From Sulfurovum sp. UBA5198 (GTDB taxonomy: Bacteria; Campylobacterota; Campylobacteria; Campylobacterales; Sulfurovaceae): a stretch of 64,000 nt of DNA. The number at the start of each line of letters is the position of its first letter. Positions within the stretch are counted from its first letter, which is position 1. Of this stretch, positions 53,501 through 62,087 are shown in pieces. Below the pieces are notes generated by a model. That model was not told where the DNA came from. It saw only the letters and a program-made list of their open reading frames with translations, and ran no database searches. The stretch lies in assembly GCA_002412865.1 (NCBI GenBank), contig DHVW01000001.1:47026-111025 (forward strand), read 5' to 3'. A program made the position numbers and the translations under genes.

Positions 53501-55762
53501 GCTATTTTATTATTAAACTATATTGCAAATAATTTTGAAATATTTGAGCAACTAAATATTTTAGACACTTTGGCAAAATATGCTTGGTATCCTGTCGAAG
53601 AAGTAAAAGATTTATTAAAACCAAAACATAACTATACTGAGTTGAAAATAGCAAATGAACTAATCTTATATGATGATTTAAAAATCGCTGGTGGATACTA
53701 TCATATTCTAGATAGAAGTGTTAATCTTGGTAAAAAAGATGAAAAGAGTAGTTATAGCGAAAAGGATATGGCTGAAAAGTTAGGGATAATAACAAGCATT
53801 CCAAATGAGTCCTTTTTTGAAAGCTTTCGAGAGCTTATAAAACTTTCACCTAATAATGGACAAGTGGTTAATTATGCTAAAGAAATTTATAAATATATAG
53901 GTAGAAGATTCAAAGATGAAACAATTGGTTTTAATATAGAAGAGAAAACTATATTAATTAATAATCAATGGATTGCTCCAAAGTATGTTTATCAAAATGA
54001 AATTAATTTGACAGATATTTATAGTTGGAGTAGTTTAGTTGGAAATGACACAGAATCAAATTTAGCCAAAGGTTTAATTTTACTTGGGGTACAGGAAAAA
54101 CCAATTTTTGATTTTTTAATAGAACTACTTAAAAAATTGCCAGAAGAGCAAAATTTAAATTCAAATCAGTTAAAAGATGCGAGAGCATTAGTTAATGAAA
54201 TTCAAAAAGAAGATGAAAATCTTATTTATGATGAATTACCTCTCTTGACTGGATACAATCAGCTAGTTTTATCTTCTAAATTATACATAAATGATTTACC
54301 TGCATATAAAAATGCTACAGATAAAAATGAAAATTTACAATTTTGTCAAACTCAATTTGAACGATTAGCACGGAGATTAGAGGTATTATCTTTGAGTCAA
54401 AACTATACTTCTAAAATTTATGATTATGTAGAATGTGAAAGTAGTCATGACATTGTAAATATCATGCAAAATGACTCTTTTAAAGAAGCTATATTGAGAC
54501 TTTTATATCATGAAAAGAAGATAAAGGAGGATGGAATAGATGAGTCTATTTTACATAATGTATTACCTTCAAATTTAACTTTTGTTAGTAAATTAGTTAT
54601 TGAATATTCTATAGAAGATAATTTTTTATTTAGAAGTAATGAAACTACTTATGAAGATGGTGGAGAATTTTATATTTTTGAACAAGATAATGAAGATGAT
54701 ATGATAGAAATCATAGCAAAGTATATTTGTGATACAAAAAATTTATCAAGAGATAGTTTTGGGTGGATTGAAAGAATCTTAAGAAATCAAATGAACAGAG
54801 AGGAAATACACGATTTTTTAAATAAGAAAAAAGTCATAGATTTACCTCAAGAATTTGAAATAGACGATACAGTATCTTTATTTTCAAATTCTAATACTGA
54901 ACAAGTTGATGAAGAGATTGTTTATGATGCTTCAACAAAGCAAGAAGAAAACTATGCAGAAAATCATAATGAATCCAAAGGTGAAATTGCTCCACCTATT
55001 CAACCCAAAACTTCATCTCAAAGTCAAAGACAAAATACGAAGTATCCTTCAAGTAGTAATAGTAGAGGTAGAAATCAGTCTTATACTAATTCTTCTTCAA
55101 GTAATAACAATAAAAAAATTGTAAGTCCAAATGACAGAAAACCTGTATATGTTGGAAAAGAAAAAGAAATAAATGAAGAACAAAATAAAAGCCAAAGAGA
55201 AAATGCTAAACAGATAGGGGATAGAGGAGAAAACTATATTTTAGCTCAAAAAGAAACCTTGCTTCTTTCAAAAAATAATTCTTTTAAAAAAGCACAAGTA
55301 AATAATAAAGGTTTTGATATATATGAAATAGATATAAATGGACAAATAATTCGATATATAGAAGTTAAAACATTAACAGGGCAATGGGGAGAAGGTGGAG
55401 TGGGAATTACAGAGCATCAACTTGAGTTTGCTCAAAAAGAAAAAGATAAATGGTGGTTATTTGTAGTGGAAAATATCAATACAGATAATACTAAAGTTTA
55501 TCAATTTAAAAATCCCATATTAGAAGCTAATAGATTTATGTTTGATAACAGTTGGAAGCAACTTGCTTATCAGCCAGAGAAGATAGAGAATCATGTGCCA
55601 AAGATTAATGATAAGTATGAGCTAGAGATTGAAGGAACAATGATTATATGTGTAGTTACTAATGTAAAACAAAGAGGAGTTTTTTTTCAAGTTGATGTAA
55701 TTTTAGAAAATGGAAAAGAAATAAAGAAAAAAAAGTTTAATAAATCATGGAAGAAACTATAA
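50513..55762 (+). CDS. Giant sacsin/HSP90-type ATPase with C-terminal DUF3883 (NO VEIN-like) domain
   Basis: A 1749-residue protein starting at GTG after aaagga. Residues 1-130 are a GHKL/sacsin-type ATPase: EYLQNADDSGAT at 31-42 and STGRFGQGFSSSF at 99-111, with DFKSIVKIS between as in sacsin. A helical middle of about 1,300 residues matches no family I know. A Ser/Asn/Gln-rich linker (about 1490-1560) leads to DUF3883 (about 1565-1690), PD-(D/E)XK-like: E1573 in GDRGENY, D1602 in GFDIYE, E1617-x-K1619 in IEVKT, and Q1636. A small C-terminal beta domain follows. The architecture resembles plant NO VEIN. It overlaps the helicase gene; a defence role is inferred. Confidence 0.8.
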   Translation: MSSFEIDYEEDLIPRIRDLIDGYDKDSILKEYLQNADDSGATELIVTFDKQQYLKLNSTDFEVANTNALLLQNNSQFKEKDFKSIVKISAQGKTKEADSTGRFGQGFSSSFSISDHPSFVSNSRAYWFDVQRTAVSKAKNKSIQGWNYIDSQEISEWLDTFNDVIDENFEGTIFRLPLRDEITSKESQISNEIFTFEDFLKWVDEWKNNVDNLLFLRHVHRLILQEISEDGKKTVHLDIKTENKDELEKYNNIIQKEFHGSPIEICERWESHGNELPLFTYKHHFEIQYFDRNGTQYSQEKKKFAVINGLLRGNNNSLIQQAKKVLKITPNPRKVLPWVGVAVEIDDKNKPIKNESKFFTFLPLPIKSNYPVHIHGWFDLNPKRTEITSSGSSDNKETLVLWNKLLLEEGVSKTWALLIDYLKIEQNSHYTFWAKETEFTLNDELIKGFYKNISDLKCFYTIYKEKKEWFSPKEINLHYFKDEKNEILLNAFEKHFSIILPKPQKYIIDNFENIGIELTEITSGYIRDYLSIESNTVEFPVSIDKVPIAMLSKKEWFLKILKYCADNGEDYNLLDGLPLELTLNRSIYKIGSDTLFDKNPNLRLFQDMEHLFLDTELVDSIEKYDTLPSSWLQPTLKNQIKLLSIQDYWEKLTLSKEWIKEVVDLIVDSNKEEYDEAKNEIKKLQIVYQENGQYKTLQSDIKNYSPYMSRDEDIENNLVYLEEIEMNIVHHDYIEIYKPLLKYDGLITQLTANTLIQHLLLLNSFEFFKKKETREYLIDILTEDITWFEDLSEYEKLTLNSMPFVETVTDNIYNKKTDTKLFLPTNFAPPKHIKSLEGEYEIISVEKNTNLYELYKKMGFTEQNIDSYIQEIIIPFLENSDNINDKKETLKWLAIEWNKIKEVIEDNTISRLKNANIIPSFLNIENLYKASELYTPTIELPNILSDNRYKPICFEDEKTQENWVIFLKDLGASSLILAQHIEDRVKQIIEENSKKDAILLLNYIANNFEIFEQLNILDTLAKYAWYPVEEVKDLLKPKHNYTELKIANELILYDDLKIAGGYYHILDRSVNLGKKDEKSSYSEKDMAEKLGIITSIPNESFFESFRELIKLSPNNGQVVNYAKEIYKYIGRRFKDETIGFNIEEKTILINNQWIAPKYVYQNEINLTDIYSWSSLVGNDTESNLAKGLILLGVQEKPIFDFLIELLKKLPEEQNLNSNQLKDARALVNEIQKEDENLIYDELPLLTGYNQLVLSSKLYINDLPAYKNATDKNENLQFCQTQFERLARRLEVLSLSQNYTSKIYDYVECESSHDIVNIMQNDSFKEAILRLLYHEKKIKEDGIDESILHNVLPSNLTFVSKLVIEYSIEDNFLFRSNETTYEDGGEFYIFEQDNEDDMIEIIAKYICDTKNLSRDSFGWIERILRNQMNREEIHDFLNKKKVIDLPQEFEIDDTVSLFSNSNTEQVDEEIVYDASTKQEENYAENHNESKGEIAPPIQPKTSSQSQRQNTKYPSSSNSRGRNQSYTNSSSSNNNKKIVSPNDRKPVYVGKEKEINEEQNKSQRENAKQIGDRGENYILAQKETLLLSKNNSFKKAQVNNKGFDIYEIDINGQIIRYIEVKTLTGQWGEGGVGITEHQLEFAQKEKDKWWLFVVENINTDNTKVYQFKNPILEANRFMFDNSWKQLAYQPEKIENHVPKINDKYELEIEGTMIICVVTNVKQRGVFFQVDVILENGKEIKKKKFNKSWKKL

Positions 55763-57432
55763 TGGCAAATATTATACCAAAATTAACAGATACTCAAATA
55801 TCTCAAATTGAACCAAAGTCAGAACAAAAAGTTTACAAAGCATTATATGAACAGTTACCAGATAATTGGTTAGTTATTCACTCTTTAGAGTTTGTAAAAA
55901 AAACATCATCATATAATAGTCATGGAGACAGAGAAGCTGATTTCGTAATATTTGCTCCTGAATATGGAGTGTTAGTTATTGAAGTGAAAGGTGGAGGAAT
56001 AGAATATGATGAGCAAATTAGGCAATGGTATTCTATAGATAAATATCAAAATAAACATGAAATAAAAAATCCTTTAAGTCAAGCTAAAGATGCGAAATAT
56101 GAGATACGAAATCACTTAGCAGATAGAGGAAAAAAAAACATTTTAATAGCTCATGGAGCATTATTTCCTGATATATCAAATATTAACGCTTTATCAAATC
56201 CTGCAATCCCTAATAATATTTTAGGAGGAAGTGATAAATTAAGTGATTTAAAGACTTGGATTATTTCAATATTTCAATATTGGTCAGGAGAGCAACCAAA
56301 TTATAATCCATTAGAAGCTAGTGGAGTTAATATAGCTAGTCAAATATATGGAAAACAAGTAAGCATCCAGCAATCCCTTGCAAGTAAAATTGAAACTGAA
56401 ATTGAGCAACAAATTATTCTGACAAATCAGCAAAAAAGTATACTTCGACAATTAAGAAAAAGAAAAGAAGCAATTATTGAAGGAGGAGCAGGAACAGGTA
56501 AGACCATATTGGCTTTAGACCATGCTCAAACTTTAGCTAATCAGGGATTAAAGGTTTTATTTCTCTGTTATAATGAAAAATTAGGGGAGTTTTTAAAAGT
56601 AAAATCACACGGAATTGAAAATTTACACTCTATGAATTTTCATCAATTTTGTAATTGGAGAATAAAGCAAGTTAAAACTGATACTTATAGGAATTTACTA
56701 GCAGAATCAGCAATAAATTATCCTAACGAAGATAAATTTAATGTTTGGATGCCTGATGCATTAACGGAAAGTTATGATATTTCTCCTATTACATATGATG
56801 TGATTATTGTAGATGAAGGACAAGATTTTAAAGATGAATATTGGCTAGCTATAGAAGAGTTAAGAGATAGAAACAGTGATACTAAATTATATATTTTTCA
56901 AGATGGAAATCAAGCTATATATACTTCAACGGATGAGCTTCCTATTAATAGTGAGCCATTGTATTTATTTGATAATTGTAGAAATACTAAGCCTATACAC
57001 CAATTGGCATATCAATATTATCAAGGAGAAGAGATTGAAGCACCTAACATAGACGGTGAAGCAACTCAGTATATAGTTAAAGGTTCACTTGAACAACAAG
57101 CTCTTGAAATTGATAAAAAAGTAGCTGAATTAATCCATAAGGAAGATATTAAACCAAAAGATATAGCAGTGATTGTAATGGATAATTTTAACACAGCACA
57201 AGAACTATTAGAGAAGACGAAGAATAGTAAAATATGGGCTTTTAAAGAATTTTCTCCTCAATCAAAAGTATTAGTAGAAACAGCCAAAAGATTTAAAGGT
57301 CTTGAATCCAAGATAATTTTTTTATGGGTATTAGATTCCTCGAATATGAGTGAAAAAATGTTATATGTGTCTATTTCTCGTGCTAGGTTTAGACTTTGGA
57401 TTGTTGGCGATGAAAAAGTATTAATCATTTAA
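55762..57432 (+). CDS. NERD nuclease-SF1 helicase fusion
   Basis: A 556-residue protein. The N-terminal NERD domain has D60 (READFVIF) and E74-x-K76 (VIEVKGG), a PD-(D/E)XK nuclease pattern. An SF1 UvrD-like helicase follows: Q-motif TNQQKSIL, P-loop EGGAGTGKT (about 240-248), VDEGQDF (about 350-356), DNCRNT, KRFKGLES and YVSISRARFR. The start codon shares one base with the stop of the ATPase gene; an ATG at 55747 is also possible. The gene pair is a tight translational unit. Known NERD-helicases occur in defence and plasmid contexts. Confidence 0.85.
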   Translation: MANIIPKLTDTQISQIEPKSEQKVYKALYEQLPDNWLVIHSLEFVKKTSSYNSHGDREADFVIFAPEYGVLVIEVKGGGIEYDEQIRQWYSIDKYQNKHEIKNPLSQAKDAKYEIRNHLADRGKKNILIAHGALFPDISNINALSNPAIPNNILGGSDKLSDLKTWIISIFQYWSGEQPNYNPLEASGVNIASQIYGKQVSIQQSLASKIETEIEQQIILTNQQKSILRQLRKRKEAIIEGGAGTGKTILALDHAQTLANQGLKVLFLCYNEKLGEFLKVKSHGIENLHSMNFHQFCNWRIKQVKTDTYRNLLAESAINYPNEDKFNVWMPDALTESYDISPITYDVIIVDEGQDFKDEYWLAIEELRDRNSDTKLYIFQDGNQAIYTSTDELPINSEPLYLFDNCRNTKPIHQLAYQYYQGEEIEAPNIDGEATQYIVKGSLEQQALEIDKKVAELIHKEDIKPKDIAVIVMDNFNTAQELLEKTKNSKIWAFKEFSPQSKVLVETAKRFKGLESKIIFLWVLDSSNMSEKMLYVSISRARFRLWIVGDEKVLII

Positions 57433-57439
57433 AAATCCT

Positions 57440-57467
57440 TTGACAAACCGTACAATATTCATATAAT
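57440..57467 (+). promoter_or_regulatory. Consensus promoter of the TA remnant
   Basis: TTGACA (57440-57445), a 16-base spacer, TATAAT (57462-57467), 27 bases before the antitoxin ATG. Confidence 0.75.
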
Positions 57468-57493
57468 ATCTAAAATTACAAAAAAGTCTAAAA

Positions 57494-57733
57494 ATGACAA
57501 AAGTAATGTCAGTAAGTCAAGTAAGAGTGGATATATATAATTTAATGGACAAGACAGCAGGGTTACATCAGCCTATACTTATCACAGGCAAGAGAAATAA
57601 TGCTGTAATGATTTCAGAAGCAGACTGGAACGCCATATAGGAAACCTTATATATAAACTTTATGCCAAATGTTTTATCTTCGCTCATAGAGTCTAAAAAT
57701 GCTCAGAAAAGTGAATTTAGCAAAGATATTTAG
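57494..57733 (+). pseudogene. YefM/Phd-type antitoxin with internal amber codon
   Basis: The ATG frame gives MSVSQVRVDIYNLMDKTAG, then PILITGKRNNAVMISEADW, typical of YefM, and stops at TAG 57638-57640 after 48 residues. Reading through, the frame continues ETLYINFMPNVLSSL to a TAG at 57731-57733 that overlaps the toxin start by one base. YefM proteins usually have Gln at the interrupted position (W-x-A-I-Q-E-T), so a CAG-to-TAG change is likely. The DNA-binding half survives; the toxin-neutralising half is lost. Confidence 0.75.
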
Positions 57734-58038
57734 TGGTAGAAGAGTATGATATTTTGTATAGCAAATTTGCACTCAAAGATGCAAAAAATCTAACAAGTGC
57801 AAAGTTGGATAAAAAAGTAAAAGAGCTTATCAAAATCATCAGTATAAATCCATTTCAAAATCCACCACCTTATGAGAAGCCAGTGGGAAATCTTGATGGC
57901 TTATATTCAAGAAGGATAAATATCCAGTATATAATAGTCTATGAAGTGATGGAGAATAAAATAAACTGTCATTCATGTGTAAGCAGTCAAAGTACCATCT
58001 ATGGTAAATCTAGAATATGCATTAAAACCTTATTTTAA
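57733..58038 (+). CDS. YoeB/Txe-type toxin with altered C-terminus
   Basis: A 101-residue product starting at GTG. YDILYSKFALKDAKNL, then NPFQNPPPYEKPVGNLDGLYSRRINIQ match the Txe/YoeB family of ribosome-dependent mRNA endonucleases. The last ~30 residues (from NKINCHSC on) do not match, and the conserved MWxHY end with the catalytic His/Tyr is missing, suggesting a frameshift. The toxin is therefore probably inactive, consistent with survival beside a broken antitoxin. Confidence 0.7.
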   Translation: MVEEYDILYSKFALKDAKNLTSAKLDKKVKELIKIISINPFQNPPPYEKPVGNLDGLYSRRINIQYIIVYEVMENKINCHSCVSSQSTIYGKSRICIKTLF

Positions 58039-58056
58039 CTCCAAGAACTCATCAAA

Positions 58057-58091
58057 GTTGATTGACAAAGGCTCAACTATTCTGATATAAT
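58057..58091 (+). promoter_or_regulatory. HAIR-like HspR operator overlapping the cbpA promoter
   Basis: TTGA (58058-58061), 11 bases, TCAA (58073-58076) reproduces the spacing of the HspR element CTTGAGT-N7-ACTCAAG, with outer bases changed to G...C. A -35 TTGACA (58062-58067) lies inside it, and TATAAT is at 58086-58091 (18-base spacer). HspR binding here would block RNA polymerase. Confidence 0.6.
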
Positions 58092-58129
58092 TAAAATAAT
58101 TATTAAAGAAGAATTGAGGATTTTAAATT

Positions 58130-58978
58130 ATGGCAAAAAGTTTATACGAAACCATCGGAGTGAGCGAGAGTGCATCTCCTGAGGAGATTAAAAAAGCATA
58201 CAGAAAACTAGCACGAAAATACCACCCTGATATCAATAAAGACCCAGAAGCAATAGAAAAATTCAAAGAGATTAATGCTGCGTACGAAGTATTGAGCGAT
58301 GAGAAGAAAAAAGCCCAATACGATCAGCATGGAGATTCTATGTTTGGTGGTCAAAATTTCCATGATTTCGCACGAGGTCAAGGTGGTGGCGTGGATCTAG
58401 ATGAGATTTTACGAAGCATGTTTGGTGGCGGTGGCGGATTTGGTGGCTTTGGTGGCGGAGGTGGATTTGGTGGTAGCAGGGGTATGGATTTGGATATTCA
58501 ATCTACTATTACGGTGCCTTTTATCACAGCTATCGTTGGCGGCACCCACTCTGTGAATGCCAATGGTACTACATTTGATATGAAAATCCCTGCAGGTATA
58601 AAAAGTGGCGAGAGTATGCGTGTGCGTGGAAAAGGAAAAAATTTCCAAGGACAAGTCGGTGATTTAATACTAAAAATTGACATAGCAACATCAAGTGCCT
58701 ATGAGCGCAAAGGAGATGATCTCTATAAGACATTTGATTTGTCACTCAAGGATGCACTTTTTGGAGGCACAGTTGAGATTGAAACTCCTGAAAAAACAGT
58801 ATCTCTAAAAGTTCCACAAAATACAAAGAATTCACAGAGATTTAGACTAAAAGGCAAGGGTGTAGTTGATAGAAAAACTGCTCTTAGAGGTGATTTATTT
58901 TTGGTTTCCAATATCATACTACCAGATGTTGATAGCATAGATAGTAAGCTTCGTGAACTTATGAAAGAAAAATTATAA
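58130..58978 (+). CDS. cbpA: CbpA-type DnaJ-family co-chaperone
   Basis: A 282-residue protein. The J domain (1-70) has HPD at 32-34, then a Gly/Phe-rich linker (FGGGGGFGGFGGGGGFGG) and the DnaJ C-terminal substrate-binding domains, with no zinc-finger repeat. It stimulates DnaK. It is cotranscribed with hspR, the arrangement known in Helicobacter and Campylobacter. Confidence 0.92.
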   Translation: MAKSLYETIGVSESASPEEIKKAYRKLARKYHPDINKDPEAIEKFKEINAAYEVLSDEKKKAQYDQHGDSMFGGQNFHDFARGQGGGVDLDEILRSMFGGGGGFGGFGGGGGFGGSRGMDLDIQSTITVPFITAIVGGTHSVNANGTTFDMKIPAGIKSGESMRVRGKGKNFQGQVGDLILKIDIATSSAYERKGDDLYKTFDLSLKDALFGGTVEIETPEKTVSLKVPQNTKNSQRFRLKGKGVVDRKTALRGDLFLVSNIILPDVDSIDSKLRELMKEKL

Positions 58979-58987
58979 AGGATTATG

Positions 58988-59359
58988 ATGCATAGTTTTG
59001 ATGAACCTGTTTATCTTATTTCTGTGGTAGCCCAGCTACTTGATATTCATCCGCAAACTCTTCGTCAATATGAGAGAGAGGGATTATTGGAGCCTTCACG
59101 AACACAAGGTAAAATTCGTCTATATTCACAGCGAGACATCGATAAAATGAAGCTAATACTTAGATTAACTCGTCAAATGGGTGTAAATCTAGCAGGAGTT
59201 GATGTAATATTGCAGTTAAAATCACAAATAGATGAACTTAAAAGTGAGGTTGGTAATTTGCGTGATGAACTTAGTCGTACCAATCGACAAGGCTCAGTGC
59301 ATACTAGCAAAGCTATTGTCGCTACTAGTCGCTATGATATTATCATTTTTGAAGAGTAA
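58988..59359 (+). CDS. hspR: MerR-family heat-shock repressor HspR
   Basis: A 123-residue regulator. The N-terminal MerR helix-turn-helix (VYLISVVAQLLDIHPQTLRQYEREGLL) and KIRLYSQRDIDKMKLI are typical of HspR, followed by a coiled-coil helix (LKSEVGNLRDELSRTN). With DnaK as co-repressor it binds HAIR elements. ATG 58988 has better spacing from aaagga than ATG 58985. Confidence 0.9.
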   Translation: MHSFDEPVYLISVVAQLLDIHPQTLRQYEREGLLEPSRTQGKIRLYSQRDIDKMKLILRLTRQMGVNLAGVDVILQLKSQIDELKSEVGNLRDELSRTNRQGSVHTSKAIVATSRYDIIIFEE

Positions 59360-59447
59360 AATTAATTCTTGACCTCGTTGTCACTTTAGGAAATTAGATA
59401 TATAATTTTAGATATAATCAGAAATGAAAAAATAATAAGGTAAAACA

Positions 59448-59885
59448 GTGATAAAAAAACGATTATTGGGCTGGAGGGAGTGGATATCTTTGCCTGACCT
59501 TGGAATAGAAAAGATGAAGTGCAAAGTGGATACTGGTGCTAAAACATCAGCATTACATGCTTTTTATGTTGATTCTTTTATACATGATGGTAAAAAAATG
59601 GTTAGATTTGGAATTCATCCAATATATGGAGATTTGACTGCTGTTTCACATTGTGAAGCAGTCGTCTTTGACGAGAGAGTAGTCACTAGCTCGGACGGTA
59701 ACAAGACAATGAGATATGTTATAAAAACAAAGATGATTTTAGGTGATACAACCCAAGATATAGAGATAACACTTACCAATAGAGATACAATGAGATTCCC
59801 AATGTTGTTAGGTAGAAGAGCAATGGAGTACGAATTTGTAGTTGATCCAAATCTATCATATCAAAATGCAAAATTATTATCATAA
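59448..59885 (+). CDS. RimK-associated putative zinc/aspartic-type protease
   Basis: A 145-residue protein of the family named 'ATP-dependent zinc protease' that accompanies RimK. The retropepsin-like CKVDTGAKTSALHA motif is near the N-terminus and a LLGRRAMEYEFVVDP strand near the end. It starts at GTG after taagg. It pairs with rimK 13 bases downstream; a role in processing poly-glutamate tails is proposed for the family. Confidence 0.85.
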   Translation: MIKKRLLGWREWISLPDLGIEKMKCKVDTGAKTSALHAFYVDSFIHDGKKMVRFGIHPIYGDLTAVSHCEAVVFDERVVTSSDGNKTMRYVIKTKMILGDTTQDIEITLTNRDTMRFPMLLGRRAMEYEFVVDPNLSYQNAKLLS

Positions 59886-59898
59886 TTAGGAGTAAAAG

Positions 59899-60816
59899 AT
59901 GAAAATAGCAATACTATCAAGAAACAAAAAACTGTACTCTACAAGAAGAATAATAGAGGTTGCAGAGGCAAGGGGTCATGAGGTAGTTGTCCTTGACCAC
60001 CTAAAGTGCTATATGAATGTAACATCTAAAAATCCAACAATACACTACAAAGGTGAATTGGTAAACGATATAGATGCAGTAATACCAAGAATAGGTGCAT
60101 CAGTGACATTTTATGGTACCGCTGTTTTGCGTCAATTTGAAATGATGAGAGTCTATCCATTAAACGAATCTGTTGCCATATCAAGGTCAAGAGATAAGCT
60201 AAGAAGTATGCAACTACTCTCAAGAAAAGGTATTGGAATGCCAGTGACTGGATTTGCTAGAAATCCTGATGATATACCTGATCTTATAAAAGAAGTTGGA
60301 GGTGCACCTCTTGTAATAAAGCTACTTGAAGGCACACAAGGGATAGGTGTAGTTTTAGCGGAGACTGAAAAAGCAGCAGAATCTGTTCTTCAGGCATTCA
60401 TGGGTCTAAGCGTGAATATTATGATACAAGAATTTATAGCTGAATCCAAAGGTGCTGACATCAGATGTCTGGTGATAGACGGAAAAGTTGTGGCTGCAAT
60501 GAAACGGCAAGGAGCAGAGGGTGAATTTCGTTCAAATTTACATAGAGGTGGTTCTGCACAATTAGTAAAAATCACAGCAGAAGAGAGAAGAACAGCCATT
60601 GCGGCAGCTAAAATAATGGGTTTAAATGTTTGTGGTGTTGATTTGCTTCGCTCAAGCAGAGGACCTTTGATTATGGAGGTAAACTCATCTCCTGGATTAG
60701 AAGGAATAGAGAGAGCTAGTGGGAAAGATATAGCTGGACTAATGATTGATGTTATAGAAAAACAAGTTTTAGCAACAAAAGATAGCCCAAATAGAACAAA
60801 GACTAAGGGTGGATGA
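59899..60816 (+). CDS. rimK: RimK family alpha-L-glutamate ligase
   Basis: A 305-residue ATP-grasp enzyme. The KLLEGTQGIGVVLAET loop, IQEFIAESKGADIRCLVI, and IMEVNSSPGLEGIE are RimK motifs. It adds glutamates to the C-terminus of ribosomal protein S6. It forms a two-gene unit with the protease-like gene. Confidence 0.93.
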   Translation: MKIAILSRNKKLYSTRRIIEVAEARGHEVVVLDHLKCYMNVTSKNPTIHYKGELVNDIDAVIPRIGASVTFYGTAVLRQFEMMRVYPLNESVAISRSRDKLRSMQLLSRKGIGMPVTGFARNPDDIPDLIKEVGGAPLVIKLLEGTQGIGVVLAETEKAAESVLQAFMGLSVNIMIQEFIAESKGADIRCLVIDGKVVAAMKRQGAEGEFRSNLHRGGSAQLVKITAEERRTAIAAAKIMGLNVCGVDLLRSSRGPLIMEVNSSPGLEGIERASGKDIAGLMIDVIEKQVLATKDSPNRTKTKGG

Positions 60817-60860
60817 TTAATTCAAGCGACATAATCTCAGACATCTTAAATAAAACCTTG

Positions 60861-60866
60861 TATAAT
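60861..60866 (+). promoter_or_regulatory. -10 box of dapD
   Basis: TATAAT, 30 bases before the dapD ATG; the cggag ribosome-binding site lies between. Confidence 0.5.
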
Positions 60867-60895
60867 AACAAAAAGAAAATACGGAGTATCAATAT

Positions 60896-62086
60896 ATGAT
60901 AAACAACATAGTAACAACAGATAATTTTAAAGCATTAGTAGAGAATACAAAAAAAATTGCAGGATACAAAGAGCCAATAGCATTTGGTATTTGTAGAGTT
61001 GACAGGGGTCAGAAAAATGCTGATAAAATTTTGCAAGCTAGTTTTCCTATTATCAATTGGAAAGAAAATTATGGCTCAGCAGCTATTTTTATAGCTGCAC
61101 TTGAGTCATCAAAACGAGCTGTTGATTTTAGTGGTAGTGAATTTGTAGCTTCAGTGAATGATGAGTTTGTAAAAAATGCACTTAGTGCTTTTACTCCATA
61201 TTTGGATGAAGCAAAAGGTGATGCACACCTAAATGTACAAGTAATTAAAACATTAAGTTCAATGGCGACACTTGGTTCAAATTTTAAGATTGTATTTTTG
61301 TTTGAAGATACAAATCCACAAAGCGTAGAGGCAGTTTATCTAAAATTATATGCGCTCTCAACATCAAAAGCAGCACTTAGAAGTGTTAATCTAAACGGTG
61401 CCTTTGGTGTGCTTAGTAATGTAGCATGGGTAGGAAATACACCATATGAGCTTGAATATCTAAGAGAGCATGAGATAACTCTAAAGCTCACAGGAACTTA
61501 TCCATTGATAGATAGTGTTGATAAATTCCCTAGATATTTACAGCATATCATTCCTGCTGATAACACTCGTATACTTGAAGCAAGTCGAGTGCGTATGGGA
61601 GCTCAACTCGCAGCTGGAACTACTGTAATGCCAGGTGCATCATATATAAACTTTAATGCAGGAACGCTAGGTGCGGTTATGGTAGAAGGGCGAATATCAA
61701 GCTCTGCAATAGTAGGAGCTGGTAGTGATGTTGGTGGTGGAGCTAGTATCCTAGGTGTACTTAGCGGTACAGATGGAAATCCTATTAGTATAGGTGAAAA
61801 TACACTTCTTGGGGCAAACTCAGTTACTGGAATTCCACTTGGTGATGGCTGTATTGTGGATGCGGGCATGACAGTGCTTGCTGGAACAAAAATTAAAATT
61901 GCACCACTTGAATTAGAGAAAATTCAAGTTGCAAATCCAAATATAAAGCTAGAAAATAAAACAACCTTTAAAGGTAGTGAGCTTCAAGGATTGCATGGTA
62001 TTCACTACAGACACAACTCTATGACTGGTGATAGTGAAGCTAGAAGAAGCACAAGAGAAGTAAAATTAAATAGTGAGTTACACTAA
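60896..62086 (+). CDS. dapD: Tetrahydrodipicolinate N-succinyltransferase (long form)
   Basis: A 396-residue enzyme, longer than the ~275-residue E. coli type. It carries a left-handed beta-helix with hexapeptide repeats (GAVMVEGRISSSAIVGAGSD, GENTLLGANSVTGIPLGDG) and RVRMGAQLAAGTTVMPGASY. It succinylates tetrahydrodipicolinate in lysine/diaminopimelate synthesis. The long form is usual for this phylum. Confidence 0.92.
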   Translation: MINNIVTTDNFKALVENTKKIAGYKEPIAFGICRVDRGQKNADKILQASFPIINWKENYGSAAIFIAALESSKRAVDFSGSEFVASVNDEFVKNALSAFTPYLDEAKGDAHLNVQVIKTLSSMATLGSNFKIVFLFEDTNPQSVEAVYLKLYALSTSKAALRSVNLNGAFGVLSNVAWVGNTPYELEYLREHEITLKLTGTYPLIDSVDKFPRYLQHIIPADNTRILEASRVRMGAQLAAGTTVMPGASYINFNAGTLGAVMVEGRISSSAIVGAGSDVGGGASILGVLSGTDGNPISIGENTLLGANSVTGIPLGDGCIVDAGMTVLAGTKIKIAPLELEKIQVANPNIKLENKTTFKGSELQGLHGIHYRHNSMTGDSEARRSTREVKLNSELH

Positions 62087-62087
62087 A

